A DNA stretch of 64,000 nt from DGNJ01 sp002388905 (GTDB lineage: Bacteria; Pseudomonadota; Gammaproteobacteria; Pseudomonadales; Porticoccaceae): contig DAITSJ010000021.1 in NCBI GenBank assembly GCA_036843405.1, positions 1-64,000 on the forward strand, written 5' to 3'. This document shows positions 18,405-28,804 of the stretch, in pieces. Each line of letters starts with the position of its first letter. Position 1 is the stretch's first letter. The notes beneath the pieces were generated by a model that was not told the DNA's origin, made no database searches, and saw only the letters and a list, made by a program, of their open reading frames with translations. Both the position numbers and the translations under genes were made by a program.

Positions 18405-19607
18405 ATGCTGTCACGATTCTCCCCGGGCACTCGCCAATACCTGCTGGTCACCGGCAATTACTGGGCATTTACCCTCACCGACGGCGCCCTGCGCATGCTG
18501 GTGGTACTGCACTTCCACACTCTGGGCTATTCCCCCCTGGAAATTGCCCTGCTGTTCCTCTTTTACGAGTTTTTTGGCGTAGTCACCAATCTGGTCGGCG
18601 GCTGGCTGGGCGCCCGGTTGGGGCTCAACCGCACCATGAACGCGGGGCTCATCCTACAGGTGGCGGCGCTGGCCATGCTGCTGGTTCCCCAGGCGCAACT
18701 CACCGTGCCCTGGGTGATGGCGGCCCAGGCCCTCTCAGGCATTGCCAAAGACCTCAACAAGATGAGCGCCAAGAGTACGATCAAGCTGCTGGTCCCGGAC
18801 GACTCCGGCGGCGCTCTCTACCGATGGGTGGTTTTGCTCACCGGCTCGAAGAACGCCCTGAAGGGCACGGGCTTTTTCCTGGGGGGCGCCTTGTTGGCCA
18901 TGCTGGGATTCCGGGGGGCCGTGGGCACCATGGCCGGGGCGCTGACCCTGGTCTGGTTGGCCAGTGTCATCCTGCTTGAAAAAGACCTGGGCCGCGCCCG
19001 GCAGAAACCCGGTTTCCGGGCGATGTTTTCCAAAAGCCGCGCGATCAACATTCTTTCCGCTGCAAGGCTGTTTCTTTTCGGCGCCCGGGATGTCTGGTTC
19101 GTGGTGGCGCTGCCGGTCTACCTCTCCTCGACCCTGGGCTGGGCACACTGGTCCGTGGGCGGCTTTCTCGCCCTCTGGGTCATCGGTTACGGGCTGGTAC
19201 AGGCATCGGCGCCGCATATCACCGGCCGGGGGCAACGGCCGGGCGCCCGGGCCACCGCCGGCTGGGCCGCACTGCTGGCCCTGACGCCGGCGGCCATCGC
19301 TCTGGCACTCGCCGAGGGTCTCGAGCCCGCCGCCGCGCTGATCGGCGGCCTGTCGGTTTTCGGGCTACTGTTCGCGGTGAATTCCGCCCTGCACAGCTAC
19401 CTGATTGTCAGCTTCGCCAATGCCGATGCCGTATCCCTGGACGTGGGCTTTTACTATATGGCCAATGCCACAGGTCGATTGATCGGCACAGCCCTGTCCG
19501 GCTGGGTCTTCCAGTTGGCTGGCCTGGAAGCCTGTCTGTGGTTGTCCGCCGGCTTTGCCGCTGCCGCCGCGGCTCTCTCCCTTGCGCTCCCCGAAAAGCG
19601 CCCTTAA
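18405..19607 (+). CDS. arsJ: Organoarsenical efflux MFS transporter ArsJ
   Basis: MFS carrier of 400 residues, about 11-12 helices. Features typical of ArsJ are the N-terminal YLLVTGNYWAFTLTDGALRM and the cytoplasmic segment GIAKDLNKMSAKSTIKLLVP. It exports 1-arseno-3-phosphoglycerate made by the GAPDH upstream. The ATG at 18405 is chosen because homology begins immediately after it. The 117-bp gap after the GAPDH gene shows no clear terminator, so co-transcription is likely. Confidence 0.93.
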   Translation: MLSRFSPGTRQYLLVTGNYWAFTLTDGALRMLVVLHFHTLGYSPLEIALLFLFYEFFGVVTNLVGGWLGARLGLNRTMNAGLILQVAALAMLLVPQAQLTVPWVMAAQALSGIAKDLNKMSAKSTIKLLVPDDSGGALYRWVVLLTGSKNALKGTGFFLGGALLAMLGFRGAVGTMAGALTLVWLASVILLEKDLGRARQKPGFRAMFSKSRAINILSAARLFLFGARDVWFVVALPVYLSSTLGWAHWSVGGFLALWVIGYGLVQASAPHITGRGQRPGARATAGWAALLALTPAAIALALAEGLEPAAALIGGLSVFGLLFAVNSALHSYLIVSFANADAVSLDVGFYYMANATGRLIGTALSGWVFQLAGLEACLWLSAGFAAAAAALSLALPEKRP

Positions 19608-19639
19608 CCCGCGCAAATCGTTTTTTCCGGGAGGGGGGA

Positions 19640-19743
19640 CTGGCGCTGCCAGTGGCGGCGCGAATCTGCCGGATCTCGATGACGCGTTCGAACAGGGCCT
19701 GGCGTTCCTGCTCGCCGGTATTGCCCCTGACTCAACCGCCTGA
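19640..19743 (+). pseudogene. Possible remnant of a TetR-type regulator C terminus
   Basis: Between arsJ and the araC-like gene, one frame reads NLPDLDDAFEQGLAFLLAGI and then stops at 19743. This pattern (aromatic-Glu-x-Gly-Leu-x-x-Leu-Leu-x-Gly) resembles the last helix of many TetR/AcrR proteins. No matching N-terminal half or start codon is present upstream, where arsJ occupies the DNA. It may be a decayed fragment or chance. Confidence 0.3.
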
Positions 19744-19826
19744 CCGCCCTGGACGGTAAGTATTCATCTCAAGGGAAAAAGCCCTATACTGGGCCAGGGT
19801 GGATAAGGCTGACGGCTGGTAGCATT

Positions 19827-20747
19827 ATGATGACAACATCGCCCCACCCCGGGGCGTCCGGAAAGGATAAGACCTTATTCGACAGGCTGTGGCAGCCCGA
19901 AGCACGTCTTGACGTCAAAGGTATCCGTCTTGAGGTAGGCCATATCAACTGGCCTCAACCGGTGGAAACCCGCATCTGTCCGGATGAGCATCAGCTCAGC
20001 CTTTCCCTGACACCCCGCCTTGAACATACCCGGCTCAGCTACGATCACCAACCGAATCTACACCCGCTGAGTCACTCGGGGAATCTGATTTTTTTCCCGG
20101 CCAATGTACCCTTCAGCGGACGGTCCGAGGGGGGAAGCCAGCGCCTGCTTATCTGTCGTTTCGGCAACAAGGCATTGGCCGGGCTCGGGCTCGGGGAAGC
20201 GGGGCTGGACAAGCTGAAGCTGACAGTGGGCCTGGATGTAAAAAGTGACACCCTGCGGAAAACCCTGGCGAGCGTGGCCCAGGAAATCCTCAATCCCGGG
20301 CTGGCCGGCGAACGCATGATCGAGGCTTTGATGACCACGGCCCTGATCGAACTGGCGCGCTATCTGCAAGGCCACGCCGCCGACAGGGAGAACTTCAAAG
20401 GCGGGCTGGCCCCCTGGCAGATGCGAAGAATCCGGGAGCGCGTGACCAGCGTTGATGAGCCGCCGCCGACTATTGAGGAGTTGGCCGAGCTTTGCGGTAT
20501 CAGTTCCCGTCACCTTATGCGCGGTTTCAAGAAATCCAGCGGCATGACCCTGTATAGCTTCATCGAGGAAATCCGCCTGGAGCGTGCAAAAGCCCTGCTG
20601 ATCGACACGGATACGCCCATGAAGGTCATTTCCTGGCAGCTTGGTTTTACCCACCCGAGCAACTTCACCATCGCCTTCAAGCGCGCCATGGGGGTAACGC
20701 CCAGTGCCTACCGCTCCCAGTGCGCGGCAAGCAGCAAATCCGGATAG
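19827..20747 (+). CDS. AraC family transcriptional regulator
   Basis: Regulator of 306 residues with a poorly conserved N-terminal sensor half and a C-terminal AraC DNA-binding domain of two helix-turn-helix units (about 205-300). Recognisable parts are TIEELAELCGISSRHLMRGF, GMTLYSFIEEIRLERAKALL and the ending LGFTHPSNFTIAFKRAMG followed by TPSAYR. Preceded by a possible -10 TATACT at 19785-19790. The neighbouring target is unknown; the small membrane protein downstream is a candidate. Confidence 0.9.
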   Translation: MMTTSPHPGASGKDKTLFDRLWQPEARLDVKGIRLEVGHINWPQPVETRICPDEHQLSLSLTPRLEHTRLSYDHQPNLHPLSHSGNLIFFPANVPFSGRSEGGSQRLLICRFGNKALAGLGLGEAGLDKLKLTVGLDVKSDTLRKTLASVAQEILNPGLAGERMIEALMTTALIELARYLQGHAADRENFKGGLAPWQMRRIRERVTSVDEPPPTIEELAELCGISSRHLMRGFKKSSGMTLYSFIEEIRLERAKALLIDTDTPMKVISWQLGFTHPSNFTIAFKRAMGVTPSAYRSQCAASSKSG

Positions 20748-20780
20748 GAAAGGTTCCGCCGGCGCCTGTATGGGGGCTGG

Positions 20781-20809
20781 TTGATAGCGCCCTGTCAACA
20801 CTCTATGTT
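20781..20809 (+). promoter_or_regulatory. Candidate sigma70 promoter for the small membrane protein
   Basis: TTGATA (20781-20786), 17-bp spacer, TATGTT (20804-20809), ending 39 bp upstream of the ATG at 20849. Good match and spacing; no operator is obvious. Confidence 0.5.
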
Positions 20810-20848
20810 TGTGGCAGGAACGCTCAATACACCCAGGAGGATAATAGG

Positions 20849-21115
20849 ATGAAATTCCAGGTCACGGCCTTTGCCATTGCCGCCGGCTTGCTCTGGGGCG
20901 GTGCCATTCTCATCGTCGCCATCGCCAATCTGGTCTGGCCCGACTACGGCCGGGGTTTTCTGGAGCTTGCCGCCTCCATCTACCCCGGCTATGCCCCCAG
21001 CGGTGGTTTGGGAAGTGTGGTTAGCGGCACCCTATACGGATTGGTGGACGGCGCCATTGGCGGTGCCATCTTCGCCTGGCTTTACAATGTGCTGGCGGCA
21101 CGAGTCTCACGCTGA
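20849..21115 (+). CDS. Small two-helix membrane protein, holin-like annotation family
   Basis: An 88-residue protein with two hydrophobic helices (about 5-27 and 55-82) joined by FLELAASIYPGYAPSGG. Glycine-rich ending with GLVDGAIGGAIFAWLYNVL. Similar short proteins are often labelled bacteriophage holin, but there is no phage context here and I would not infer lysis activity. Strong ribosome binding site AGGAGG 9 bp before the ATG, and its own candidate promoter. Confidence 0.75.
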   Translation: MKFQVTAFAIAAGLLWGGAILIVAIANLVWPDYGRGFLELAASIYPGYAPSGGLGSVVSGTLYGLVDGAIGGAIFAWLYNVLAARVSR

Positions 21116-21173
21116 CAGTCACCTGATATAGGCGTTTTGCGGACAACCAGGAGCCGGATATTGCCGGCGTTGT

Positions 21174-22223
21174 TCAGCTTCCGGTTGTCCGCTGCCGATA
21201 TGCCTGGACCAGGCCTTCCAGTTTGTCGGCTGTGGCCCCGTGCAGCACAATTTCATCGGCGCCGGCCGCCCGATAATCACCAAGCCGCTTTGCCACCTCT
21301 GTCGCCGTACCGATGGCGCTGCCCTGATCGATCCACTCAGGGGGAATCAGTGCGCTGGCCTCGGCCATTTTTGCGCGCAGTTCCTCGAGGCTGACCTGTT
21401 TCATTTCCAGTTCTTCGAGGCCGGCGCCGAGAATGGGCTCAAGTTGTTCCGGGTCCCATTCGTTGGCCCGGAGAATGGGCATGGCCATTTCCTTGTGGAC
21501 AAAATAAGTGGCGGCGCGGGCATAAACCGCGGCGCGGGTTTCCTCCGGCGTCAGGTCCGGGGCCACCACAACGGCGGCGATGATTCTAACATCGGCGGGA
21601 TCGCGCCCCGCCTGCCCCGCCGCCTGACGGACAATTTCGGCGGAACGGCCAACCCCTTCCGGGGTCAGGAAGGGATGCAGTATCACGCCATCGAAATGGG
21701 TGCCGGCCAGGGCAAGCGTTTTGGGTCCCACCGCCGCCAGGTGCACAGGCGTTCTTTTTTCGGGAACATCGGCAAAGACCAGTTCCGGGAATTCGCCGGC
21801 GGGTCCCGAATAATTCACGGTCTCTCCGTCCCAGAGGCGGCGGAGGATGGCCAGGGAGTCGGCCATGGACCGGTTGGTCTGGGCCGGGATGCCCAGTTTT
21901 TTCCAGCGCGCTGCCACGGAGCGCGCCACTCCCATCTCGAAGCGACCACCGCTGAGTCCCTGCAGGGTCGCCGCCATCCCCGCCAGCACCATGGGGTGCC
22001 GGGTACAGAAATGGGTGGTGCCGGTGATAAAACGGATCCGCGAAGTGGCCTGGGCGACCGCCCCCAGGAGCGCACCGCTCTCCTTGACTTCCCAGCGTTC
22101 CGATGCCCAGACCGCTCCGAGGCCGATGCGTTCCGCCTCCACGGCCTGCCGGACGCCCTCGGCGGAGTCGGTGGCCTTGCCGGGCAAGATATAGCACCCC
22201 AGATCATCGACAACACTCACCAT
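21174..22223 (-). CDS. Luciferase-like (LLM class) flavin/F420-type oxidoreductase
   Basis: TIM-barrel protein of 349 residues in the bacterial luciferase-like superfamily. Supporting segments are EAERIGLGAVWASERWEVKE, ITGTTHFCTRHPMVLAGMAA, LSGGRFEMGVARS and the ending region LGDYRAAGADEIVLHGA. Members use FMN or F420; which one applies is undecidable here, and no F420 biosynthesis genes are in the window. The ATG at 22223 follows GGGGGAG and is preferred over a longer reading. Divergent from the thiolase gene. Confidence 0.85.
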   Translation of the reverse strand: MVSVVDDLGCYILPGKATDSAEGVRQAVEAERIGLGAVWASERWEVKESGALLGAVAQATSRIRFITGTTHFCTRHPMVLAGMAATLQGLSGGRFEMGVARSVAARWKKLGIPAQTNRSMADSLAILRRLWDGETVNYSGPAGEFPELVFADVPEKRTPVHLAAVGPKTLALAGTHFDGVILHPFLTPEGVGRSAEIVRQAAGQAGRDPADVRIIAAVVVAPDLTPEETRAAVYARAATYFVHKEMAMPILRANEWDPEQLEPILGAGLEELEMKQVSLEELRAKMAEASALIPPEWIDQGSAIGTATEVAKRLGDYRAAGADEIVLHGATADKLEGLVQAYRQRTTGS

Positions 22224-22523
22224 AACTCTCCCCCTTTCAACGATAGGTTTTTGTCTGTAAATCGGCAGGTCCGATACCGATCCGATGATAGCACGGACCG
22301 GAGCGGCCACTGATCCCGCGACTATTTGCAGCCGGTGGTCGGCACCGGCCCGGCACTGGGGTAGAATTCACTGCCATGGTCCCGTAGCGCCGCTGCTGGT
22401 AGGCTATACAGCGACGCCACATGCCCTGTAACAGGAAGCCGTCCAAAAAGATTCTTTCAATCAATTGCCGGCCCCCGGTCTCCCGGATCGGGATACGCCA
22501 CCAACGACAATGAGGTTTGCGTA
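22224..22523. other. 300-bp divergent intergenic region, no gene seen
   Basis: Separates the luciferase-like gene (minus) from the thiolase gene (plus). It should carry both promoters. A TATACA at 22405-22410 could be a -10 on the plus strand, but no matching -35 is visible. TGAGG at 22511-22515 serves as ribosome binding site for the thiolase. Confidence 0.6.
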
Positions 22524-23759
22524 ATGAACGAAGTCTGGATCATCGACACCTGCCGCACCCCGCGCGGAATCGGCAAACAGGGCAAGGGTTCCCTGTCTTC
22601 CTTCCACCCCCACCACCTGGGTTCCGCCGTACTCAAGGCCATTGCGGAGCGCAACGATATCAATACCGCCGAAATCGACGATATCATCTGGGGCACCAGT
22701 TCCCAACGGGGCCAGCAAAGCGCCTGCCTGGGCCGGATGGCGGCCCTGGGGGCCGGTTATGATGTCAAGGCCAGCGCCGTGACCCTGGACCGCTTCTGCG
22801 GCTCCGGTATCACTGCCGTCAACCTGGCGGCGGGTTCCATCGCCACGGGCATGGAAGACCTGGTTATCGCCGGCGGCACCGAGCAGATGTCCAACTACGG
22901 TATCGAGGGCAACGGCCAGGCCACTTTCATGGACAATGGCAATCTGGAACTGCGTGCCATCCATCCCCAGCCCCACCAGGGCATCTGCGCCGACGCCATC
23001 GCCACCATCGAGGGCATAGACCGGGAACCTCTGGACCAGTTGGCGGCCACCAGCCAGCAACGCGCCGCCAATGCCATCGCCAACGGCCACTTCGACAAGA
23101 GCCTGATCCCCGTCTATCACCCGGACGGCAAGCTGGCCCTGGACAAGGAAGAATTTCCCCGCCCCGGCACTACCGTGGAGAGCCTGTCGCAACTGAACCC
23201 GGTGTTCGAACAATTCGCCGATGTACCCCTGGACGACGCCGGCACCACCAACCGCAAACTTCTCAACCAGAAGTATCCGGACCTGGAAATCAAGTTTGTC
23301 CATCACGCGGGCAACTCGTCCGGTGTCGTCGACGGCGCCGCGGCGCTGCTGATGTGCTCACCGGACTACGCCAAGAAACAGGGCTGGAAACCGCGGGCGC
23401 GCATTGTCGCCATGGCCAACATGGGCGACGATCCCACCCTGATGCTCAATGCGCCGGTACCGGCGGCGCGGAAAGTGCTCCGCAAGGCGGGCCTGACCCT
23501 GGATGATATCGACCTGTTCGAAATCAACGAGGCCTTTGCAGTAGTGGCCGAGAAGTTTATCCGCGACCTGGACCTGGACCGGGACAAGGTCAATGTCAAT
23601 GGCGGCGCCATGGCCCTGGGGCATCCCATCGGCGCCACCGGCTCGATCCTCATCGGCACCATCCTGGATGAACTGGAGCGCCGGGACCTGCAGCGGGGCC
23701 TGGTAACCATGTGTGCCGCCGGCGGCATGGCACCGGCGATTATTATCGAAAGGGTCTGA
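22524..23759 (+). CDS. Acetyl-CoA acyltransferase (thiolase)
   Basis: Thiolase of 411 residues that condenses or cleaves acyl-CoA units. Catalytic residues are visible: nucleophilic Cys92 in RFCGSG, His367 in GGAMALGHPIGATGS and Cys397 in MCAAGGMAPAI. Length and motifs fit a FadA/AtoB-type thiolase; direction (beta-oxidation or biosynthetic) cannot be assigned because no partner hydratase/dehydrogenase adjoins it. It ends at a strong shared terminator. Confidence 0.93.
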   Translation: MNEVWIIDTCRTPRGIGKQGKGSLSSFHPHHLGSAVLKAIAERNDINTAEIDDIIWGTSSQRGQQSACLGRMAALGAGYDVKASAVTLDRFCGSGITAVNLAAGSIATGMEDLVIAGGTEQMSNYGIEGNGQATFMDNGNLELRAIHPQPHQGICADAIATIEGIDREPLDQLAATSQQRAANAIANGHFDKSLIPVYHPDGKLALDKEEFPRPGTTVESLSQLNPVFEQFADVPLDDAGTTNRKLLNQKYPDLEIKFVHHAGNSSGVVDGAAALLMCSPDYAKKQGWKPRARIVAMANMGDDPTLMLNAPVPAARKVLRKAGLTLDDIDLFEINEAFAVVAEKFIRDLDLDRDKVNVNGGAMALGHPIGATGSILIGTILDELERRDLQRGLVTMCAAGGMAPAIIIERV

Positions 23760-23782
23760 TCGCCCCGAATCCTACCGCCCAT

Positions 23783-23815
23783 GCAAAAGGGCCGGACATT
23801 GTCCGGCCCTTTTGC
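23783..23815. terminator. Bidirectional intrinsic terminator
   Basis: Perfect hairpin with 16-base arms (GCAAAAGGGCCGGACA and its complement) around a single central base, the innermost pairs presumably opening as the loop. A-rich and T-rich arm ends let it work in both directions between the convergent thiolase and rhlE genes. Confidence 0.9.
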
Positions 23816-23847
23816 GTTTCCTGGAAGGACGAATAGGTCGGCAGGGA

Positions 23848-25161
<1,314 letters not shown>

Positions 25162-25361
25162 AACGATAGAAATCTCTGGAACCGGCCTATCCCCGTCAGG
25201 GGATCGGTCGTAGGCAGGAAGCAAATAAAGGTGCCTGGGAAATAACGCGGGGGATACTACCTTGGACACAACGGGCACCGACCGATGGGTGCTCTGGGCA
25301 AAGGACTATACAGGCAAGCAATCGCCGGGTCCAATGCTTTCGACGGGTACCGATCGGCCTG

Positions 25362-25985
25362 TCAGCGAGCGGCGCTCGCCTGCCCGTAATACATGTAGCC
25401 GGCAAATCTGGGCCCCTGCTCGGCGTACTCGTTGTGGATTTCCTCGATTTCGAAGCCCGCCGATTCGATGAGATCGGCAATGGGCCGGTTCAGGTGGCAA
25501 CCCCCTGCGATTTTCTTCCAGACCGGGGTAAGCCTGTCCTGCCACTTGCGCACACCGGCATCGGGGGAGAGCCCATGCTCGCAGAACAACAGTTTGCCGC
25601 CAGGCTTGAGGACCCGGCGCATCTGCCTGAGTCCCGCCTGCCAGTCGGGAATGGTGCACAGGGTAAATGTCAGCAACACGGTGTCGGCACTGTTGTCCTC
25701 CAGGGGAATTTCCTCGCCCGGCAGATCGAGCAGTTTTACGGCCACCGGCGATGCCTCGATATTGTTGCGGGCCTTTTTACGCATGCCCGCCGAGGGTTCC
25801 AGGCCCCAGACGAATTCGACCTTGTTTATATCGTAGAGCTGCAGGTTGATACCCGATCCCATACCCACTTCCAGAACCCGTCCGCGGGCCAGGGGAACGA
25901 CTTTCTCCCGCAGCTTCATCACTGGCGCCAGGGAGCAGCCCTTGTCGATGAGGAAGGGGAGGATTTTTTCATCGTAAAACGTCAT
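25362..25985 (-). CDS. Class I SAM-dependent methyltransferase (UbiE/PmtA-like)
   Basis: Methyltransferase of 207 residues. SAM-binding motif I VLEVGMGSGINLQLYD, the acidic end of strand 2 (GLEPSAGM), LDLPGEEIPLEDNSAD and post-motif LKPGGKLLFCEHGLSPD are clear. The beginning (YDEKILPFLIDKGCS) and ending resemble a group of small methyltransferases acting on lipids or thiol metabolites; substrate unknown. The ATG at 25985 is chosen by homology. Divergent from the LtaS-like gene. Confidence 0.87.
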   Translation of the reverse strand: MTFYDEKILPFLIDKGCSLAPVMKLREKVVPLARGRVLEVGMGSGINLQLYDINKVEFVWGLEPSAGMRKKARNNIEASPVAVKLLDLPGEEIPLEDNSADTVLLTFTLCTIPDWQAGLRQMRRVLKPGGKLLFCEHGLSPDAGVRKWQDRLTPVWKKIAGGCHLNRPIADLIESAGFEIEEIHNEYAEQGPRFAGYMYYGQASAAR

Positions 25986-26096
25986 AGGCCCACCGGTATC
26001 TGGGTTTTTCTGCTTGCAAGTCTTTCGATAACGGCATAAGGCCACCTTAAGCGAACGCTCTCACAATACGGGGATCGGAGATGAATACTGTCACTT

Positions 26097-28136
26097 ATGC
26101 CCAACATCCTGGCGTCGCTTGGGAAGGATTCCCTCTTCATTGCACTGTCTGCGCTCGCATTGCTGGCGGTGGAGTCCGTACTGAGAGCACTACTCTACTG
26201 GCACAACCACAATCTCGCCATTGAGATTCCCAGCGGAGAAATTGTCGAGTCTTTTCTGATCGGCGTTCGCTTCGACCTGATTATAGCATCCTATATCATC
26301 ATTCCCCCGTGCCTGGGACTACTCCTCCCCCAGGGGTTGGGGCGCCGACGCCTGGCACGACTGTGGCTCGGTATGACCTCGGCCATCATTATTTTTCTTG
26401 GGGTGCTGGAGCTCGATTTCTACCGGGAATTTCACTCCCGCCTCAACAGCCTCGTCTTTCAATACATCAGGGAAGACCCGGAAACCGTCGCCAGAATGCT
26501 GTGGCATGGTTTCCCGGTGCTCACCTACCTGCTCCTTGTCGCTATCCTCTGGAGCCTGTTGCAGTGGCTCTTCGCGGGGGCCGACAAGCTGACCCGCCCA
26601 GCTCCCGGTCAGCCCCCGTCGGGCGGGTGGATGTTGTATCCGGCCAGAGTAGGTACGGCGCTGGTGCTGCTGGTGCTTTTTATCGGCGGCGCGCGGGGAT
26701 CGCTGGCGTCGGGTCCGCCCTTGCGCTGGGGGGACGCAGTGCACAGCGACAACCCTTTCAGTAACCATTTGGGGCTGAACGGCACCTTTACCCTGATCAA
26801 GGCGGCCTCCGCCGAGGAGCAAACCAGCCTGTCCCAGTGGTGGCTCGACGCCATCGGTCCTCAAAAAGCATTGAAGGTCACCCGGCAAATGCTGGTGACG
26901 GGCAATGACCGCCTGGTGGACCCGGCGGCGGAGCCATTGCTGAGAACCCACCGGGCCAGCCACGATTACGCCCAGGGCCGACTCCACAATGTGGTACTGA
27001 TCATCATGGAAAGTTTTGCCGGCGCCTATGTCGGCGCCCTCGGCGACGACCACGGCATTACGCCGGAATTCGACCGGTTAGCAGCAAGGGGTCTGCTGTT
27101 CCGGCATTTCTTTTCCAACGGCACCCACACCCACCAGGGCATGTTCGCCTCGGTGGCCTGTTTCCCCAACCTGCCGGGCCACGAATACCTGATGCAGCAG
27201 CCAGAGGGGTCGCACCGGTTCAGCAGCCTGCCCGCGCTGTTGCCCGAGATGGGCGATAACAACGTCTATGTCTACAACGGGGATTTCCGCTGGGATAACC
27301 AGGAGGGCTTCTTCCGCGGCCAGGGGATGGACCACTTCGTCGGCCGCGACCAGATCGACAACCCGAAGTTTGTCGACGACGTCTGGGGGGTGTCCGACGA
27401 GGATCTGTTCAACCAGGCCGCCCGGGAGCTGGACAAGCTCGCCGACAACGGGCCCTTCTACGCCGTGGTCCAGACGCTTTCGAACCATACGCCCTTTTCC
27501 CTGCCGGACCCCCTGCCGGTGAAACGGGTTACCGGTGCCGGCGGGCTTTCTGAGCACCTCACCGCCATGCGCTATTCGGACTGGGCGCTGGGGCAGTTCT
27601 TCCGCCATATCGAGAACAAACCCTATTACCGCCACACCCTTTTTGTCATCGTCGGCGATCACGGTTTCGGGAACAGCCGGATTCTATCGGCGATGGACCT
27701 GAACCGGTTCCGGATTCCCATGCTGATGATCGCCCCCGGTATACAGGGCGTGTTCGGCGAGGCCTCCGATACCGTCGCCTCCCAGGTGGATATTGTGCCC
27801 ACCGCCCTGGCAATGCTGAAGAAACAGAGCACGCACCAGTGCTGGGGCCGGGACCTGCTGTCGCTGACCGACGACCCGGGCTTCGCGGTCATCAAGCCCT
27901 CCGGTTCCGAGCAGACCTCGGCCATCGTCAAGGGCCACGACATCCTCACTCTGGCTCCGGGCAATCCGCCGCAACTGGGGCATGTCGGCTTCGAGCCGCG
28001 ACTCGACTGGAAACCGCGGCGGGACCCGGACCGCGCGAGGCTCCTGGAGAGGGAATTGAAAAGCTACATTGCCACCGGATTGAATGCCCTCGAGCACAAC
28101 AGGACGGGAGTCCGGCCCGCCCAGGGCACGCCCTAA
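26097..28136 (+). CDS. LTA synthase-like membrane sulfatase/phosphoglycerol transferase
   Basis: Protein of 679 residues. The first 210 residues hold about five transmembrane helices. The rest is a periplasmic alkaline-phosphatase-fold domain: metal-binding NVVLIIMESFAGAYVG, a Thr-rich segment SNGTHTHQGMFAS that should carry the catalytic threonine, and late metal ligands in VIVGDHGFG. Gram-negative members include phosphoglycerol transferases that decorate periplasmic glucans and phosphoethanolamine transferases. No glucan synthase genes adjoin it, so the acceptor is unknown. The start at 26097 has only a weak ribosome binding site. Confidence 0.87.
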   Translation: MPNILASLGKDSLFIALSALALLAVESVLRALLYWHNHNLAIEIPSGEIVESFLIGVRFDLIIASYIIIPPCLGLLLPQGLGRRRLARLWLGMTSAIIIFLGVLELDFYREFHSRLNSLVFQYIREDPETVARMLWHGFPVLTYLLLVAILWSLLQWLFAGADKLTRPAPGQPPSGGWMLYPARVGTALVLLVLFIGGARGSLASGPPLRWGDAVHSDNPFSNHLGLNGTFTLIKAASAEEQTSLSQWWLDAIGPQKALKVTRQMLVTGNDRLVDPAAEPLLRTHRASHDYAQGRLHNVVLIIMESFAGAYVGALGDDHGITPEFDRLAARGLLFRHFFSNGTHTHQGMFASVACFPNLPGHEYLMQQPEGSHRFSSLPALLPEMGDNNVYVYNGDFRWDNQEGFFRGQGMDHFVGRDQIDNPKFVDDVWGVSDEDLFNQAARELDKLADNGPFYAVVQTLSNHTPFSLPDPLPVKRVTGAGGLSEHLTAMRYSDWALGQFFRHIENKPYYRHTLFVIVGDHGFGNSRILSAMDLNRFRIPMLMIAPGIQGVFGEASDTVASQVDIVPTALAMLKKQSTHQCWGRDLLSLTDDPGFAVIKPSGSEQTSAIVKGHDILTLAPGNPPQLGHVGFEPRLDWKPRRDPDRARLLERELKSYIATGLNALEHNRTGVRPAQGTP

Positions 28137-28154
28137 AGCGCCCCGAGCTGCCTG

Positions 28155-28184
28155 TTGGCTTTGCCCCAACGGACCCTCTATAAT
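28155..28184 (+). promoter_or_regulatory. Candidate sigma70 promoter for the L,D-transpeptidase gene
   Basis: TTGGCT (28155-28160), 18-bp spacer, perfect TATAAT (28179-28184), 40 bp before the ATG at 28225. It suggests the gene is not simply read through from the LtaS-like gene. Confidence 0.6.
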
Positions 28185-28224
28185 CCCGTAAAGCCTTGCG
28201 ATTATATAAAGACCGGCTTCAGCC

Positions 28225-28773
28225 ATGACTACAGCGACCCCCGCTTTCTTTCCCCGCCATAGCGTCCTGGGTCTTTTCCTCGGTATGATCGCCCTCGTCG
28301 CCGGTTTTAGCCCCGTAGCCGGCGCCATGGACTGGCGCACGCCCGTGGATCTGGTGGTGGTGGAAAAATCCAGCAAGCGCCTGGTGCTGATGCACAATGG
28401 AAAAGCGGTCAGGGAGTATCCGGTGGCCCTGGGGCCCAATCCAAGGGGCCACAAGCGCCACGAGGGGGATGGACGAACCCCCGAGGGCCGATATCAACTG
28501 GATTGGCGCAACCCCGAGAGCAAGTTCTATCGCTCCATCCATATCTCCTACCCCAATGAGCGGGACCTGCAGTTCGCCCAAAGCCACAACCTCGACCCCG
28601 GCGGGCATATCATGATCCACGGCTCTCCGGACTGGGTCCCCTCCGACGACTGGGCCCGGCAATGGCTGTACCGGGAAAACTGGACGGAGGGTTGTATTGC
28701 CGTCACCAATGGCGCTATGGACGAAATATGGGCGGCGGTGAAGGACGGCACCCCCATCGAAATCCGGCCCTGA
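28225..28773 (+). CDS. L,D-transpeptidase / YkuD domain protein
   Basis: Periplasmic protein of 182 residues. A signal peptide (hydrophobic 15-32) probably ends after AGA at about residue 34. The YkuD domain shows the conserved HGSPDW and the active-site EGCIAVTNGAMDEIW with nucleophilic Cys. Such enzymes make 3-3 peptidoglycan cross-links or attach lipoprotein; a few only hydrolyse. It has its own TATAAT promoter and is convergent with the LysR gene. Confidence 0.92.
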   Translation: MTTATPAFFPRHSVLGLFLGMIALVAGFSPVAGAMDWRTPVDLVVVEKSSKRLVLMHNGKAVREYPVALGPNPRGHKRHEGDGRTPEGRYQLDWRNPESKFYRSIHISYPNERDLQFAQSHNLDPGGHIMIHGSPDWVPSDDWARQWLYRENWTEGCIAVTNGAMDEIWAAVKDGTPIEIRP

Positions 28774-28804
28774 GACTCGGTGTCGGGGCGGATCGCCTGC
28801 CGGG

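Noticed and set aside
20849..21115. Prophage lysis gene
   Set aside because: No other phage genes, attachment sites or integrase nearby; the holin label rests only on small size and helices.
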